DNA from: Geosiphon pyriformis
Taxonomy: Eukaryota; Glomeromycota; Glomeromycetes; Archaeosporales; Geosiphonaceae
Assembly: GCA_016748015.1 (NCBI GenBank)
Contig: JAAOMT010000760.1
Location: forward strand, 296,663-360,662
Reading direction: 5' to 3'
DNA length: 64,000 nt
A program made the translations under genes and the position numbers. This document shows positions 20,420-31,630 of this stretch, piece by piece. The notes below the pieces were generated by a model that was given only the letters and a program-made list of their open reading frames with translations, was not told where the DNA came from and searched no databases. The first letter of the stretch is position 1; the number at the start of each line of letters is the position of its first letter.

Positions 20420-21908
20420 ATAAATGAAATTGACAATCAATACATCTTTTCCAAAATTAGCACCCAAACAGTCTATTGTGTCAATCACCCAACTTTTCAA
20501 AACAAAACTCTTAGCCAGTGTTATAAACAAATCAATAGAAGAAACAGCCTTATTCAGTAAATAAGTGACCACATTTCTCTTGGCAAAAGTGCTCAACAAT
20601 GTATCTTATTCCAAAATAGCATTAGACAATAAAGTTTCCCTAACTTTGCCATCGAAAATACAAGAGAATATGTGATCAGAGTTTTCTACCATATTACACC
20701 AAATGCAAGCAACACTCAGATATCTCAGATTATACATCTTTTTCTTTTTGGCCACCAGTAAATAATAGTGTAGTGTTTTCATGAAGTATGACTAAAGCAT
20801 TACTATAGCAGAGTTAGTGTAATCAGATTGGATTTTGTCATTGAAATGCCAAACACAAAAAGTTCTAACCATATTAAAACAACCACCAAAATTTGTATTA
20901 ACAGCACTATTAACACATCTGGTCTTTCAATCAACAGAGTAAACTGTATTGAATAATTTTCTAACAACATAATAAGCATTCTCAAAGACAGGCCTGCCTT
21001 TAACATTGAGAAAATAATATGACATCACAAAAGACAAAAAGAACCTAGAGATGACTGTGACATCAACATAGAAATTGGCATGTTTGTTTCCAATAACACC
21101 AAAATCACTCTTGACTTTATTCCAAGTAACTGACAAACCTTTTTTAGAAATAACCTGGCAAATATGTTCTTTTTTAATCCAGCATTTGTCATAAAAGTCA
21201 AGACCAGATACACTACTGATGGAGCTGTACATATCCAGTAAAGCTTGGCTGTTAGTAAACAAATTAACTAATTGAAAAGTGAACACACACTCCAAAGCAA
21301 GAGCAATGGCCTGTAGTTTTACCAGAGTTAATAATAGCAACTCATCTACTTTAATCCCAACACTAGTGTTTATATTTGGAAAATAAGCAACAGCAGCACC
21401 ACTACAAGCACCTAATAAACCTAAATTTTTAATGAAGCTATTTATATAGATGGTTATAAAACCCAACCCAAAATCCAACAGACACTTACCAATATAGCCA
21501 AAGTTACAAGAAGAGTCAGTGAAAACAAAATGAAAAGACAATAATAAATTATTTGACAAACCACTTTCATTGATAAATTTGACCAAAGAAACAAACTAGA
21601 CAGAAACTGGGTCTCTAAGGTCTAGTCTCTTCCACTTGCAAAAAGTGTTCTATGCAAAACATGTGCCATAACAGTCTAAAAACTGGTTTGCAAACACAAT
21701 GCCATACTTTTTAAGAGATTTTACTATGTCCAAATAAGACTCAGAGCTGAGCACATCCAGAACTGCAATACTATTCTCAGCCCAAAAAACATTAGGCAGA
21801 ATGCCATTCAAAGACAGATTGCACAATTTGAGAACACATATTATGCCAGCCAGAAAACAATTTATTGGGTCAATTAACAACTTAATTGGAACTCAAAGAA
21901 GGTACTAG
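20420..21908 (-). pseudogene. LINE-a, RNase H and C-terminal region
   Basis: Minus-strand LINE coding sequence between C and D. The piece 20927-21586 is open for 219 codons and carries RNase H: Asp in the FVFTDSS motif, Glu in LVKLQAIALALECV, Asp in LLDMYSS-type segment, and the WNKVKSDFGVIGNKHA block equivalent to the usual W-x-KGH-x-G-x2-GN. 21650-21880 belongs to the part before RNase H (PINCFLAGI). 20408-20599 overlaps the C-terminal end. The upstream half continues at 52483 on the other side of D. Same family as LINE-b. Function in life: copy-and-paste by target-primed reverse transcription. Confidence 0.82.
21905..21908. repeat. Target-site duplication of element D, left copy (CTAG; right copy TTGG at 52483-52486)
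   Basis: Four bases each side; they differ by two transitions. The flanking LINE-a protein aligns across the junction with LINE-b, supporting this insertion point. Confidence 0.6.
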
Positions 21909-22717
21909 TGTTACTCATAAAAAAAAAACAGATATAGAGAAAATAGTAGACCAATAAGTGAATAGTATTTAGCACATGAGCACATTACTCAACAATATAG
22001 AACAATGACAGAAATTATGGCACATTGCTCAAGAAATCATAGTACATTGTTCAGGATTGTGAACGATCTCATAGAACATCAATTATGTATATATAGCAGT
22101 AGTGTTAGAAGTAGAAAAGGAGAATCTTTTCATTAAAAACCTTCCAGCTTAGATTTTATTGAAGTGATCTTCCAATACACAAATATCAATAAATAATTAT
22201 TCTCTATCTCAAATTTACTATTCACTATCAACACTTCATGTTGATAGTAATTGATACTTAACCACACTGGAACAATAGCTCTTAATCACAACTATTAACA
22301 GAATACTAATTTGCAATTGCTTTTACTTATTTCTTTATTTTCTTTTATTTTCTTTTATTTTCTTTTATTATTTCTTTGGTTTTACTGAAATTGATTAAGG
22401 ATTAAGTGCTGAGATACAAACATCATAGGAACTGGTAAAAGACCTGTGAAACAAGGGTAGAACACTCATAGATTTGAGGATAGCTTACTAGGAGGATTAC
22501 CGGTCACCACGTTGAGAAAGAAATTTGATGAAACTGTGGTTTCAAGAAGCTATAGATAAAACCATCAATTAAAATCTCTGTTCATTATACAAAGAACTCC
22601 ACAACAAAACCTTTAGATAAACTACACCTTTAGATATCATGAACACTAACAAATCAATTAAGCACCAAGTTACAAATTTGTTATTTGCTTTGAGACCCCA
22701 AATAAACACCTGTAACA
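21909..22717 (+). repeat. 5' LTR of element D
   Basis: 809 bp, TGTTACTC to TGTAACA. TATATATA at 22088-22095, then GCAGTAGTGTTAGAAG. Upstream are short palindromic repeats (GCACATTGCTCA type), fewer than in the 3' LTR. Confidence 0.92.
22088..22095 (+). promoter_or_regulatory. TATA box of element D 5' LTR
   Basis: TATATATA followed by GCAGTAGTGTTAGAAG, a block conserved in C, F and the solo LTR. A CCAAT lies near 21950. Confidence 0.6.
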
Positions 22718-22719
22718 TT

Positions 22720-22731
22720 TGGTGCTTCCTG
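22720..22731 (+). other. Primer binding site of element D
   Basis: TGGTGCTTCCTG two bases after the LTR end. Confidence 0.7.
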
Positions 22732-22779
22732 TAAAGTATAATTTTACAGAAAACCAGCACCAACAGCAATTATTGAAAA

Positions 22780-23428
22780 GTGGCAAAATCCAAAAACATA
22801 GGAGCAAACCATTTAGGATTCACCAAATTCTTGTTTCAACAGTACAGCCAACAATTAAGATTAAACAATAACCATTTTTCAGCAGAATTAGTCTTCAACT
22901 TCTACATTAATGACAAAATCACAGACTGCTTAAGAGGAACAGTTAATATTGAATCCACAAGAAAAAATTTCTATACAGAATTATTTCAACATATCAGTTT
23001 ACTAAGAAATTACAGTTTTACACCAATTATCAGGGAAATCAATTAAACCATTGAAAGATACACACAACAACAATTCTCAATTACCTATGCAGACAAAAAA
23101 AAAGGAAGACTACAAACACCAACAGCAACACCAAAAGGAACACAACTATCTACTTGGAAGAAAACCAGAGTTGAATCACCAACAAATCCATCATACTATT
23201 ATACCTTAGGAAGTGCCATTAACATTTCATCAACAGATGCATCTACATCACATGTGACATCAACATTTGGATGACTCCCATTTCAAAGTAAACAAAAGAA
23301 AGCAGAATTACTGGAAACCTATGGCAATTATTTTGAAAGATTTAAATTGCAATTGCCAATGCTATCAGGATTCTAATCACCACCACCTCAACCAGATTTC
23401 AGAAATGTGAGTCCTTAGGAGATAACAG
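22780..23428 (+). pseudogene. Element D gag, N-terminal part
   Basis: Starts with GTG at 22780 (AAAAGTGGCA). 22780-23046 is open for 88 codons (GANHLGFTKFLFQQYSQQL), then a TAA at a Gln codon and further stops. Content matches the F gag N-terminal domain (CLRGTVNIESTRKNFYTELF). Cut by element E after about 216 codons; continues at 43898. Confidence 0.85.
23425..23428. repeat. Target-site duplication of element E, left copy (ACAG; right copy ATAG at 43898-43901)
   Basis: The copies differ by one C/T. Removing E rejoins the acidic EEEE stretch of D gag, as seen uninterrupted in F. Confidence 0.75.
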
Positions 23429-23885
23429 TGTTATGGGTAAGCTTGGTGAATAATGGAAATAGTAACATTTGGTGCTTTCAATTATTGGTGATGCATCTTT
23501 TGCATAATTTTATTGGCTTAGTCTTGATTATCAGTCTCTGAAAATCTATTTTTGGATGTAAATTTACCCATTGAGTTCTTTGGTTATAAGGCACAAAGTT
23601 TGTTTTTTGTCAATTGCAACATTTTTCATAAATGTGAGCTTTTTTCTTCAAGCTAATGAGCACAGTTGTTAAGGTCTGGCATTGTCTTTTTGCCCTTCTG
23701 GTAAGCTATCAAGATAATGTTAATATCCAAAACCTAGGAGGAGCTGCCCTCTTTTACCAGACTATTATGAAGTCTATTCTCAGACAATTGATTTTACTAT
23801 GTTGCCACTCCACACAGAAATCAAGAAAAAAAAAAAGAAGAGAAAAAAAAAAAAAAAAAAAAAAANNNNNNNNNNNNNNNNNNNN

Positions 23886-23941
<56 letters not shown>

Positions 23942-24411
23942 TTAATATCATCAATCACTGTGATCAAGAGTGATTGGTCCAAGTTGTTAATGGTTCGAGG
24001 TGATTATGCTAAGAGCATCTGTCCTAGAACGGAGGTAAGAGACAATAAATTCAATTGAAACATAGATGTTTAGAGAACAGAGGTTTGCAATTTTGAATAT
24101 ACAATTTATTTAGAAATATGTATATAAGCTAAAAGATAAAAGAATAAAGAAAATTGATTCTTGTCTAACTGTCTATTTTTTTCTAGCTTTTATAACTACT
24201 CGTTTTTATACATTTTTTTGGTTTTACAGGATTGCTTACAATTGTTATGTTATCACTAGCTATTGCTTTGTTATTTCTGTTATTGCTTCATTATTCTATG
24301 TTATTGCTAGTTATCTTGTGTTATAACACATTATCTGGCATTATTACATGCTATTCTGTATTATCCTATGTTATAATGTTTTATCCTGCATTATTCTAAG
24401 TTATAATACAT
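23429..24411 (-). repeat. 3' LTR of element E, left piece
   Basis: Begins TGTTATGGGT and aligns to 42842 onward; interrupted at 24411 by element F and completed at 34680-34781. Contains a poly(A) run with an N gap and a TATA box on the minus strand near 24203-24210. Confidence 0.9.
23843..23939. repeat. Poly(A) run inside element E LTR, with 20 N at 23866-23885
   Basis: Pure A on both sides of the gap. The other E LTR has 59 A at the same place, so the tract predates insertion or is a family feature. Confidence 0.9.
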
Positions 24412-24489
24412 TGTTATTCATAGAATATAGGAAATATAGTATTATTAGTCAGTAGATATTAGCCAATCAGATGTAGATGTAGTAAATGT

Positions 24490-24637
24490 GGAATTCCAAG
24501 ATTCCTTTCAGAGAAATTGCAGGATTCCCTGACGAGGAATCACAGGATTCCAGAATTCCAGGATTTCTCTCATCAGGAATCACAAGATTCCAAGAATTCC
24601 AGGATTCTTGTCACAAGGAATTGAGGAATTAAGGAAT
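24490..24637 (+). repeat. U3 repeat cluster of element F (GAATTCC/GGAATC type)
   Basis: Imperfect units of roughly 30-40 bp rich in GGATTCC, AGAATTCC and GGAATCACA, directly upstream of the TATA run. Includes a TTCCAGAA, a heat-shock-element-like arrangement. Also present at 33845-34005 and in the solo LTR. Confidence 0.7.
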
Positions 24638-24643
24638 CTCAAA

Positions 24644-24655
24644 TATATATATATA
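24644..24655 (+). promoter_or_regulatory. TATA box of element F 5' LTR
   Basis: Alternating TA run followed by GCAGTAGCATTAGAAGC, shared with D and the solo LTR. Confidence 0.6.
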
Positions 24656-24927
24656 GCAGTAGCATTAGAAGCAGAAAAAATAGAATCAACACTAAGAATT
24701 CTTAGCTTAGTTACTACAATCCTCAAATAAATAATTATTTACTATATCAAATTCATTCTCCACTATCAACACTTCATGTTGATGGTAATTAATACTTAAC
24801 CATACTGGAACAATAGTTCTTGATCATGGCTATTGATGGGATACTAACTTGCAAATTGCCTTGGCTTATTTTTTATTTTCTCTTTTATCTTTCTTTATTT
24901 TCTTTGTTGTCTACTGATTTGATTAAA

Positions 24928-25100
24928 GGATTTACTCTTGGAGGACTTATAGAGGAATAAAACTTACTTAAAAATACTTACTCTTGAAGGACTTATGAAG
25001 GAATAAACTTGCTTAAACAATACTTACTCTTGGAGGACTTACAGAGGAATAAACTTGCTTAAACAATACATACTCTTGGAAAACTTACAGAGGAACTGAC
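24928..25100 (+). repeat. 46-bp tandem repeat in R/U5 of element F 5' LTR (four units)
   Basis: Units begin TTACTCTTGGAGGACTTA and end ACTTGCTTAAACAATA. The 3' LTR has three (34299-34425). Confidence 0.85.
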
Positions 25101-25368
25101 ATCAAGAAACAGCACTGGTATACACTTACGGAGGATATCGTACCAGAAGAATCATGAACCATTAAGCTAAGCAAGCAATCAATAAAACTACAGTTTCAGA
25201 AAACTACTAATAAACTGTTATAATTGAATCTCTGTCCATTATACAAAGAACTCGATTGGAAAACCTTCAGATCAAATACCTTCAGATTATCATTGTCACT
25301 AATTGCCTTGAGCACCAAGTTATGAATTTGTTATTTTATTAACACCCCAAAGAATCACTTGTAACATT

Positions 25369-25380
25369 TGGTGCTCCTTG
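25369..25380 (+). other. Primer binding site of element F
   Basis: TGGTGCTCCTTG, two bases after the LTR end at 25366. Confidence 0.7.
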
Positions 25381-25425
25381 TGAGATATAATCCTACAGAG
25401 AACCAGTACCAACACAAATCTAAAC

Positions 25426-27500
25426 ATGGCAGAATCAGAAATTATAGGAGCCAACCACTTAAGATTTGCAAAATTCTTGTTTCAACAATACAGCCAACTA
25501 TTAGGATTAAACAATAATCACTACTCAGCCGAATCAGCCTTCAACTATTATGTCAATGATAAAATTACAGACTGCCTAAAAGGAGCCGTTAATATTGAAT
25601 CAGCAAGAAAAAATTTCTATATGGAATTATTTCAACACACCAGCTTACTAAGAAATCACAGTTTTGCCCCAATCATCAGGAAAATTAATCAAACCATTGA
25701 AAGATACACGCAACAACAATTTCCCATTACCTATGCAGACAAAGGTAAAAGAAGAATACAAACACTAGCAGCAACACCAAAAGAAATACAGTTACCTAGT
25801 TGGAAGAAACACAGAGTAGAATCACCAACTGCTCTATTATATTACTACACACCTAGAAGCACCATCAACATTTTATCAGCAGACGTGTCCACCTCAAATG
25901 CAACATCAATATTTGAAAGATTTTAGTTCCAAAGCAAACAACAAAAAGAAGACTTACTAGGATCATACAGAGTGTATTTTGAAGGATTTAAATCACAATC
26001 TCCAATGCCATCAGAAATTTGATCACCAATACCCCAACCAGATTTCAGAGCTGCTACTCCATGGGAATTATCAGAGGAAGAAGAGGAAGAAAAAGAGGAT
26101 CAAGGATTCATCTACCAAAACCCAATCTCAGAAAACTCAGAATTTAAAAACCCAAATTTTCAAACCCCAATAAACCCAAATCTAGAAAATCTGGAAAATG
26201 CAACTCCAAATATTCAAACACTGCAAAACCCTGAACAAATTAATCAAAATAACTTACCTCCGAATATCGTCATCAATCAACCACCAATTGATTCAATAGC
26301 CAAACCTATACACTAACTCATCCAACAGCTGTATCAACCAAATCAACCACCCCTTCAGCAACCTGTTCAACAGCCATTTCAACCACCACCACAACAACTT
26401 CAACAACCTGTGCAGCAACAAATGGTATACACACCTATAGCCAAACTTGAAAAATTTACTGGCAACAAAAATGACGCACAAACATGGATAAACGACGTCG
26501 CCAAAGCAATTGTCACTAATAATTGGAACAACACCAAAGCCCTTCAAGCAATCCCCTATTTTCTCTAGGATACTGCAAATGCATGGTATTAGAGTTTAAT
26601 TGCCTCACTACAGACATTTCAGCAGTTCAAAACCGAGTTTCTGAGATATTTCAGCAATAATAATAGCATCAACAGATTAGCCAACACTTTCAACACCATC
26701 AAACAAGGAGACATTGAAGCAGTCACCACTTACCTGGAATGCTTCTATAAAAATCTGCATCAGATTCAGACCATTGAAGCTAACTACTTCACAGCACCAC
26801 AAATTTTAAATCAATTTATTAGAGGATTGCACAACAGCATCCTCCAATGAGTATGCCCAATGCATCCAGCTAACCTACCAACTGCAGTCACATACACTAG
26901 AGATTTTGAAGCCACAGAACTCAAGGCTAATCATGCCCAAGCCATCAACCTAGTGATAAATGGATTATCTGAATTGGACTTCAAATTGAAACAATTTAGT
27001 AATTCAATTAATCAGAAATTGAAAGGATACTTAGCTGACAATCGCACAATTTATCAACCACTTCAATGATGCAGCAATCCAGGAAACTACAATTGTTCCC
27101 AAAATCAAGCACATCTTTCAACATCGGCCAATCAGCAGTGGCAGCCAAAGATGCATGTCTGTCACAACTGTGATAAACAAGGGCACATCAAAGCAAACTG
27201 CAATGTTTATAACCATCCATGATTGGGAAATCAATATAGAAACCCTGATCGCCAATTTCAAACTCTGAGATATTAACAAAATCAGGAACAATATCAACCC
27301 ATTTACCTGCCAGTGATGCAGCCAATGTATCAAATGCCTACACCAGTATATCAAACTCCGATTTATCAACTGCAGCTGCAAGTAATATATCAACTGTAGC
27401 CACAAATCATCTATCAACCCCAACCAATTCAAACACTGCCCCAGAAATCAGCTCAAATAACATTAGACAACCCTCAATCCAGAGTTACTCAAAACTGAAG
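25426..27500 (+). pseudogene. Element F gag
   Basis: ATG at 25426 with an in-frame TGA 15 codons upstream, so this start is well placed. 25426-25926 is open for 166 codons (N-terminal domain GANHLRFAKFLFQQYSQLL, then CLKGAVNIESARKNFYMELF). Then an acidic EEEEEEKED stretch, a Gln/Pro-rich linker, capsid (IAKLEKFTGNKNDAQTWIND, FKTEFLRYFSNNNSINRL), 26860-27069 (coiled C-terminal part) and the knuckle CHNCDKQGHIKANC at 27160-27201. About a dozen stops break it. In frame with the protease. Confidence 0.9.
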
Positions 27501-27507
27501 ATCAGCA

Positions 27508-28150
27508 ATGGTTGTTTACCAACTGGTCCCCAGTTCATTAAACCCACAATCAGAATCACGCCCATGGAATTTGGATACTGGTCACACTCAAAACCCAAAT
27601 TTCCAATACTATTTAAGTCTCCTGGTTACCTCAGAAGACTCCACATCCAACAAACTGGAATCCAATCAGCAATTACTTACCAACACAATTCCACTAGCAA
27701 CCATCTCCAATGATAAATCCCTAGCAGCTATTTTTCCTTTTAAACCCGAAGAAATCACACTGGTACCATTATTTAGTGGAGCCATTCTCAAAGAAAAATC
27801 CATTACAGTGATGTACACGGATGTCAGAGTTGATGATCACCCCATCAAACTCATCCTAGATAGTGGATCAGCTGGCAGTATTATCACAAGACAGCTCATA
27901 GATCAATTAGGTCACTGAGTTGATTGAGCTGTCAGCACTAGAATCATCACAGCCGATGGAGTGACCAAAACTCCAATTGGCGAAATTGATAACTTCCCTT
28001 TCGAAGTCAATGGCATTGTAACTCCCATTAAAGTTTTAGTGATGGAAGCCACTCAATACCAAGCTCTTGTTGGTAATGACTGGCTATTCAAAGTCAACAT
28101 GACATTAGACTGGAACACCCAGGAACTCCAGCTAACATATTAGAACCAAC
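27508..28150 (+). pseudogene. Element F aspartic protease
   Basis: 27508-27918 and 27961-28143 are open in one frame. Active site LDSGSAGSIITRQLIDQLG is intact. Two TGA codons follow (QLGH-stop-VD-stop) before PIGEIDNFPFEVNG...IKVLVMEATQYQALVGNDWL. Cleaves the gag-pol chain in a living element. Confidence 0.87.
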
Positions 28151-28499
28151 ACATACGTGTACTGGCCACATGTGGCCACTTCAAGACTCCTCCAAAAGAG
28201 AAACTATTGATCGAACTGGAGGAGATAAAAGAGAAACCTACCTGGGAAGCTTACCAAGTCTCCTGGGCCAATGCTGACCACAACAAACTACCACCCATAC
28301 TATCATGGGATGACAAAAAGAAAAAAAAAAGAGAAAGAAGAACTTACTTGGAAAACAAATTAGGGATCTTGAAGTGATGACAGCCAAAGTGAACTAACCA
28401 CAGAATAGATTTGAGAAGAGAAAGGAAAAGGAAAGGAACAAGAAAAAGAGCCAGCACAATCTATCACCCCTATATATGTCTCATATTCTACACAACCTC

Positions 28500-29170
28500 A
28501 GGCCACCTACCATCGACCTAAACTTGAATGTGTCACTTGTAGCAAGAAATTGTCAACGATGGGTGCATGTTGTGGCAATGATGAAAACTGGTGGACAGTA
28601 ACATGATACTATTGTTGCCCATGCGTTATTGAACACAATGGCCGACCACTAAAAATAGAAAAATAGGACAATATGCCATGTCTAGCATGCAGAGAAACAC
28701 TTTTGGACAAAGGAATGTGGAATAACATTCCAGGGTGAAGAGGAATGTGCGATAAAACATGCCAGTACACAATCCTAATAAATAATTGGGTATGAAAAGA
28801 GACCTCAATCGATGACACATAGAAATGAGCCTTAAGATATTTGGAAGGCTACTCACATGACAAACATGAGATCTGGAGAATAACATATACAATAGCAGAA
28901 GGAGCTACAGCCAGCAAGTTGCAGAAAATCAAAACCAATCTGTTATTCCTCCCAGAGCCAGAATATGTTGCAACATTTGACGTTTTTGGCAACGTTGAGG
29001 ACGATTCCGAGGAATTTCACAAACACTACCAACAACTAGCACCCACAAGAGAAGAACAAGAAGAATGGTTAGCACAGCTAAACACTTGATTATGTGACCA
29101 CTGTTTGATCCCATGTGACTTTCAATATTGTAATAAGTGTGATCTCATTTACAATCCACCAATTCACATG
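28500..29170 (+). pseudogene. Element F cysteine-rich module
   Basis: Four cysteine groups in order: CVTC-x9-C (near 28535-28575) with YYCCPC; PCLAC (near 28677); MCDKTCQY (near 28750-28770); and LCDHC-x4-C-x4-C-x2-C (29091-29140). Between the last two is a region open at 28841-29089 (ending PTREEQEEWLAQLNT). Spacing is the same in A, B, D and E. I do not recognise the module as a known domain; zinc binding is an inference from the CxxC pairs. Confidence 0.75.
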
Positions 29171-30214
29171 ATCTACACAATTCCAAAAGAAAAGAAACCA
29201 ATCAGCAGCTGCACATCAGAATCAGGATCACTATTCGATCCCAATTTAAACTCTGACAATAATGACAATGAAAACACCAGTTCCAGCTCTGTTCAATATG
29301 GCAATAACAACAATACTGATTCCAACTCAGATTCAAACTCCGATACAAAATATGAACAATATATTGCAATTTCTGACTTCACTAGAGAATTGGAACTAAA
29401 ATGGTTTAGCGATAATGATAAGGGTATTATGCCTAAATGTGTACATAATACTAATGCCGGGTTTAATCTGAGGTATCCAAAAAAAGAGGCCATCAAATTA
29501 AAACCATATTTACACACCTGTATTGATCTGAAAGTAGCACTAGAAATTCTAGCAACAACAATGGTTCAATTAGCATCTAGGAGTAGTTTAGTGAAAAGAG
29601 GAATTAATATAAGAGGAGGAATAATTGATGCAGGATATATAAGAAATATCATTGCTATACTACAAAATAATTCAAAAAAAGTCTATATAATAGAGCTCAA
29701 TGAAAAGATAGCACAGGCAATATTCCTGCTTCTGGTTAGAGTAGCTCAGTTAATATTAGTGGAAAAGAGGGAGAAATTAAGAATAACAGTGAGAGGGATA
29801 CAGAGATTCAGATCAACAGATAGAATAGATGTGCCAGTCAATATGACAGAAGAAGAAATTGTTGGCCAAGGAGAAATTATCTCAACTGGTCAAGCAATTT
29901 CCATTCCACCATATGACCAGTACATAATAACAATAGAAAAGAAGGTAAAAAGCCAAGCACAAATTTTTGAAGCAGAAGCAAGTCTTTGTGAATCAGAAGA
30001 AGTTGAATTCATCAATCTTCACATACCAGCCAAGAACTATAACCACATCAAAATTCCCATCTACAACAACACCAGAAATGTTGTCAATATACTAAAAGGA
30101 ACCATCATCAGATATTTGACCACAGAAATAGAGGATCAACCACTAAGCACTATTCCAGACTTTCCACAGCTTTGTGGATATGTCAATATCACATCACAAA
30201 CAATATACAGATAA
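29105..30214 (+). CDS. Element F dUTPase-like domain with acidic leader and C-terminal linker, 369 codons open
   Basis: Starts inside the last cysteine cluster. Residues 45-85 are an Asn/Ser/Asp-rich spacer. dUTPase motifs: AGFNL (118-122, Asp changed to Asn), RSSL (159-162, intact), GGIIDAGYIR (171-180, Asp and Tyr kept), EKIAQ (200-204) and RGIQRFRSTDR (230-240, glycines lost). Motif 5 is followed by IDVPVNM, conserved in D and B. Residues 245-369 form a linker of unknown function before RT. Each lesion is at a site still intact in another copy, so the ancestral enzyme was probably complete. Confidence 0.85.
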   Translation: MIPCDFQYCNKCDLIYNPPIHMIYTIPKEKKPISSCTSESGSLFDPNLNSDNNDNENTSSSSVQYGNNNNTDSNSDSNSDTKYEQYIAISDFTRELELKWFSDNDKGIMPKCVHNTNAGFNLRYPKKEAIKLKPYLHTCIDLKVALEILATTMVQLASRSSLVKRGINIRGGIIDAGYIRNIIAILQNNSKKVYIIELNEKIAQAIFLLLVRVAQLILVEKREKLRITVRGIQRFRSTDRIDVPVNMTEEEIVGQGEIISTGQAISIPPYDQYIITIEKKVKSQAQIFEAEASLCESEEVEFINLHIPAKNYNHIKIPIYNNTRNVVNILKGTIIRYLTTEIEDQPLSTIPDFPQLCGYVNITSQTIYR

Positions 30215-30269
30215 AACAAATGTTATTTGCTTCAATCAGAACAGTTGGAACAAATGAACATGGGAAATT

Positions 30270-31630
30270 TAGATTCACTCCAACATATGCAACTTAAGAT
30301 GTTGCTCAACAATTTCAATGACATCTTTGTGAGTTTGGCCAAACTGACATCATCCAGCATTAGATCAAGACTGGAAATGCAATGCTAATTAAACAAAGAG
30401 CATACAGAGTACTACCAGCTAGCCACAAGATTATTCGTCAAGAGATAAACCAAATGCTTGACAATGGGCTAATTCAGCCATCAATGAGCCCATGGTCATC
30501 ACCAGTGGTACTCATTCAAAAAAGAATGGGAAAATTTGCTTTTGTGTGGATTATAGAAAACTCAATGGAGTAATTTGTGGAGATAACTACCCCACTCCAC
30601 GGATCCAAGAATTATTCGACGCTTTTAGTAGAAACAAATGGTTTTTAACATTAGACTTGAACAGTGGTTACTGGCAAGTAGCCATGGATCCAGCCGACAA
30701 AGAAAAGACAGCATTCACTACCAGAAAAGAAAATTTCGAATTTGAAGTAATGTCATTTGGCTTAACCAATGCACCAGCCATTTTCCAATGGCTAATGGAA
30801 ATTGTTTATACTGGCTTATTGTGGAAATCAGTAGTTGTATACTTGGACAACACCAATGTATTCTCAAAAACATTTGATGATCATCTTCATTATCTTCAAG
30901 TGTTCAAAAGACTAAGAAGAGCAAGACTAAAGTTAAATGCAACAAAATGCTTCTTCAGCAAGACAGAACTAAAATTCTTGAGACACATAGTCAGCAAAAA
31001 TGGCATCAAAACAGATCCAGAGAAAATAGAAATAGTAAAGAACTTTCCAGTGCTGACTGATATGACAGAACTGAAATCATTCTTGGGATTTGCCAGCTAC
31101 TATCAACGTTTTATTAAGAACTTTTCCAAGATAGTGCAGCCACTCAACCAACTGCAAACCAAGAATACAAAATATGAATGGACAGAAAGTCAACAAGAAG
31201 CTTTTGATATTCTAAAAAGAAAACTTATTTAAGCTCTAGTACTGATCTATTCAGATCACAGCAAACCATTTATCATCACCACTGATGCATCCAGCCAAGC
31301 ATTGAGAGCAGTACTATCTCAGAGAGGAACAGATGGCAGAAAACATCCAGTAGCATATGCCAGCAGAAGTTTAACACCAGCTAAAAAGAACTATGGAACA
31401 CCAGACTAAAAACACTTAGTGATATACTGAACAGTCATGAAATGGAAAGAATACTTGAACCAGAAGTTTGAAATATACACAGATCACAAAGGATTAACAT
31501 CACTTCAAAAACAAGAATTCAGAGATGGAAAATGGCACTCGCACCATATAATTATACTATACATTATAAAAAGAGAAAAGACAATGGAAATGCTGACGGT
31601 TTGTCACAAATGAGACAAATTTAAGAACAT
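30270..31630 (+). pseudogene. Element F reverse transcriptase and RNase H
   Basis: RT: QMLDNGLIQPSMSPWSSPVV in one frame (30382-30573), then a shift into 30492-31232 with VDYRKLNGV, LDLNSGYWQVAMDP, FGLTNAPAIFQWLM and the active-site box YLDN (second Asp lost). LGFASYYQRFIKNFSK follows. RNase H: TDASSQALRAVLSQ, YASRSLTPAKKNYG, a stop at the Glu region, and IYTDHKGLTSL. The frame change near 30500 is an indel of one or two bases. Confidence 0.9.

Larger units (their letters stand above)
24412..25366 (+). repeat. 5' LTR of element F
   Basis: 955 bp, TGTTATTC to TGTAACA. Features in order: CCAAT at 24463-24467, GAATTCC-type repeats 24490-24637, TATA run 24644-24655, then four 46-bp units at about 24928-25100. 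Differs from the 3' LTR by about one 46-bp unit. Confidence 0.93.

Noticed and set aside
23656-23973. Lys-rich ORF across the poly(A) run
   Set aside because: It is a translation of poly(A) plus N inside an LTR, with no other support; the same applies to 43212-43442.
27118-27432. Trp/Leu-rich minus-strand ORF with membrane-like character
   Set aside because: It is the reverse of the Gln/Pro/Tyr-rich gag tail of element F, which produces Leu/Trp codons on the other strand.
27900-27935. Recoded TGA (Trp or Cys) in pol
   Set aside because: TAG and TAA occur at the same kinds of sites in sister copies, so these are lesions, not a changed code.
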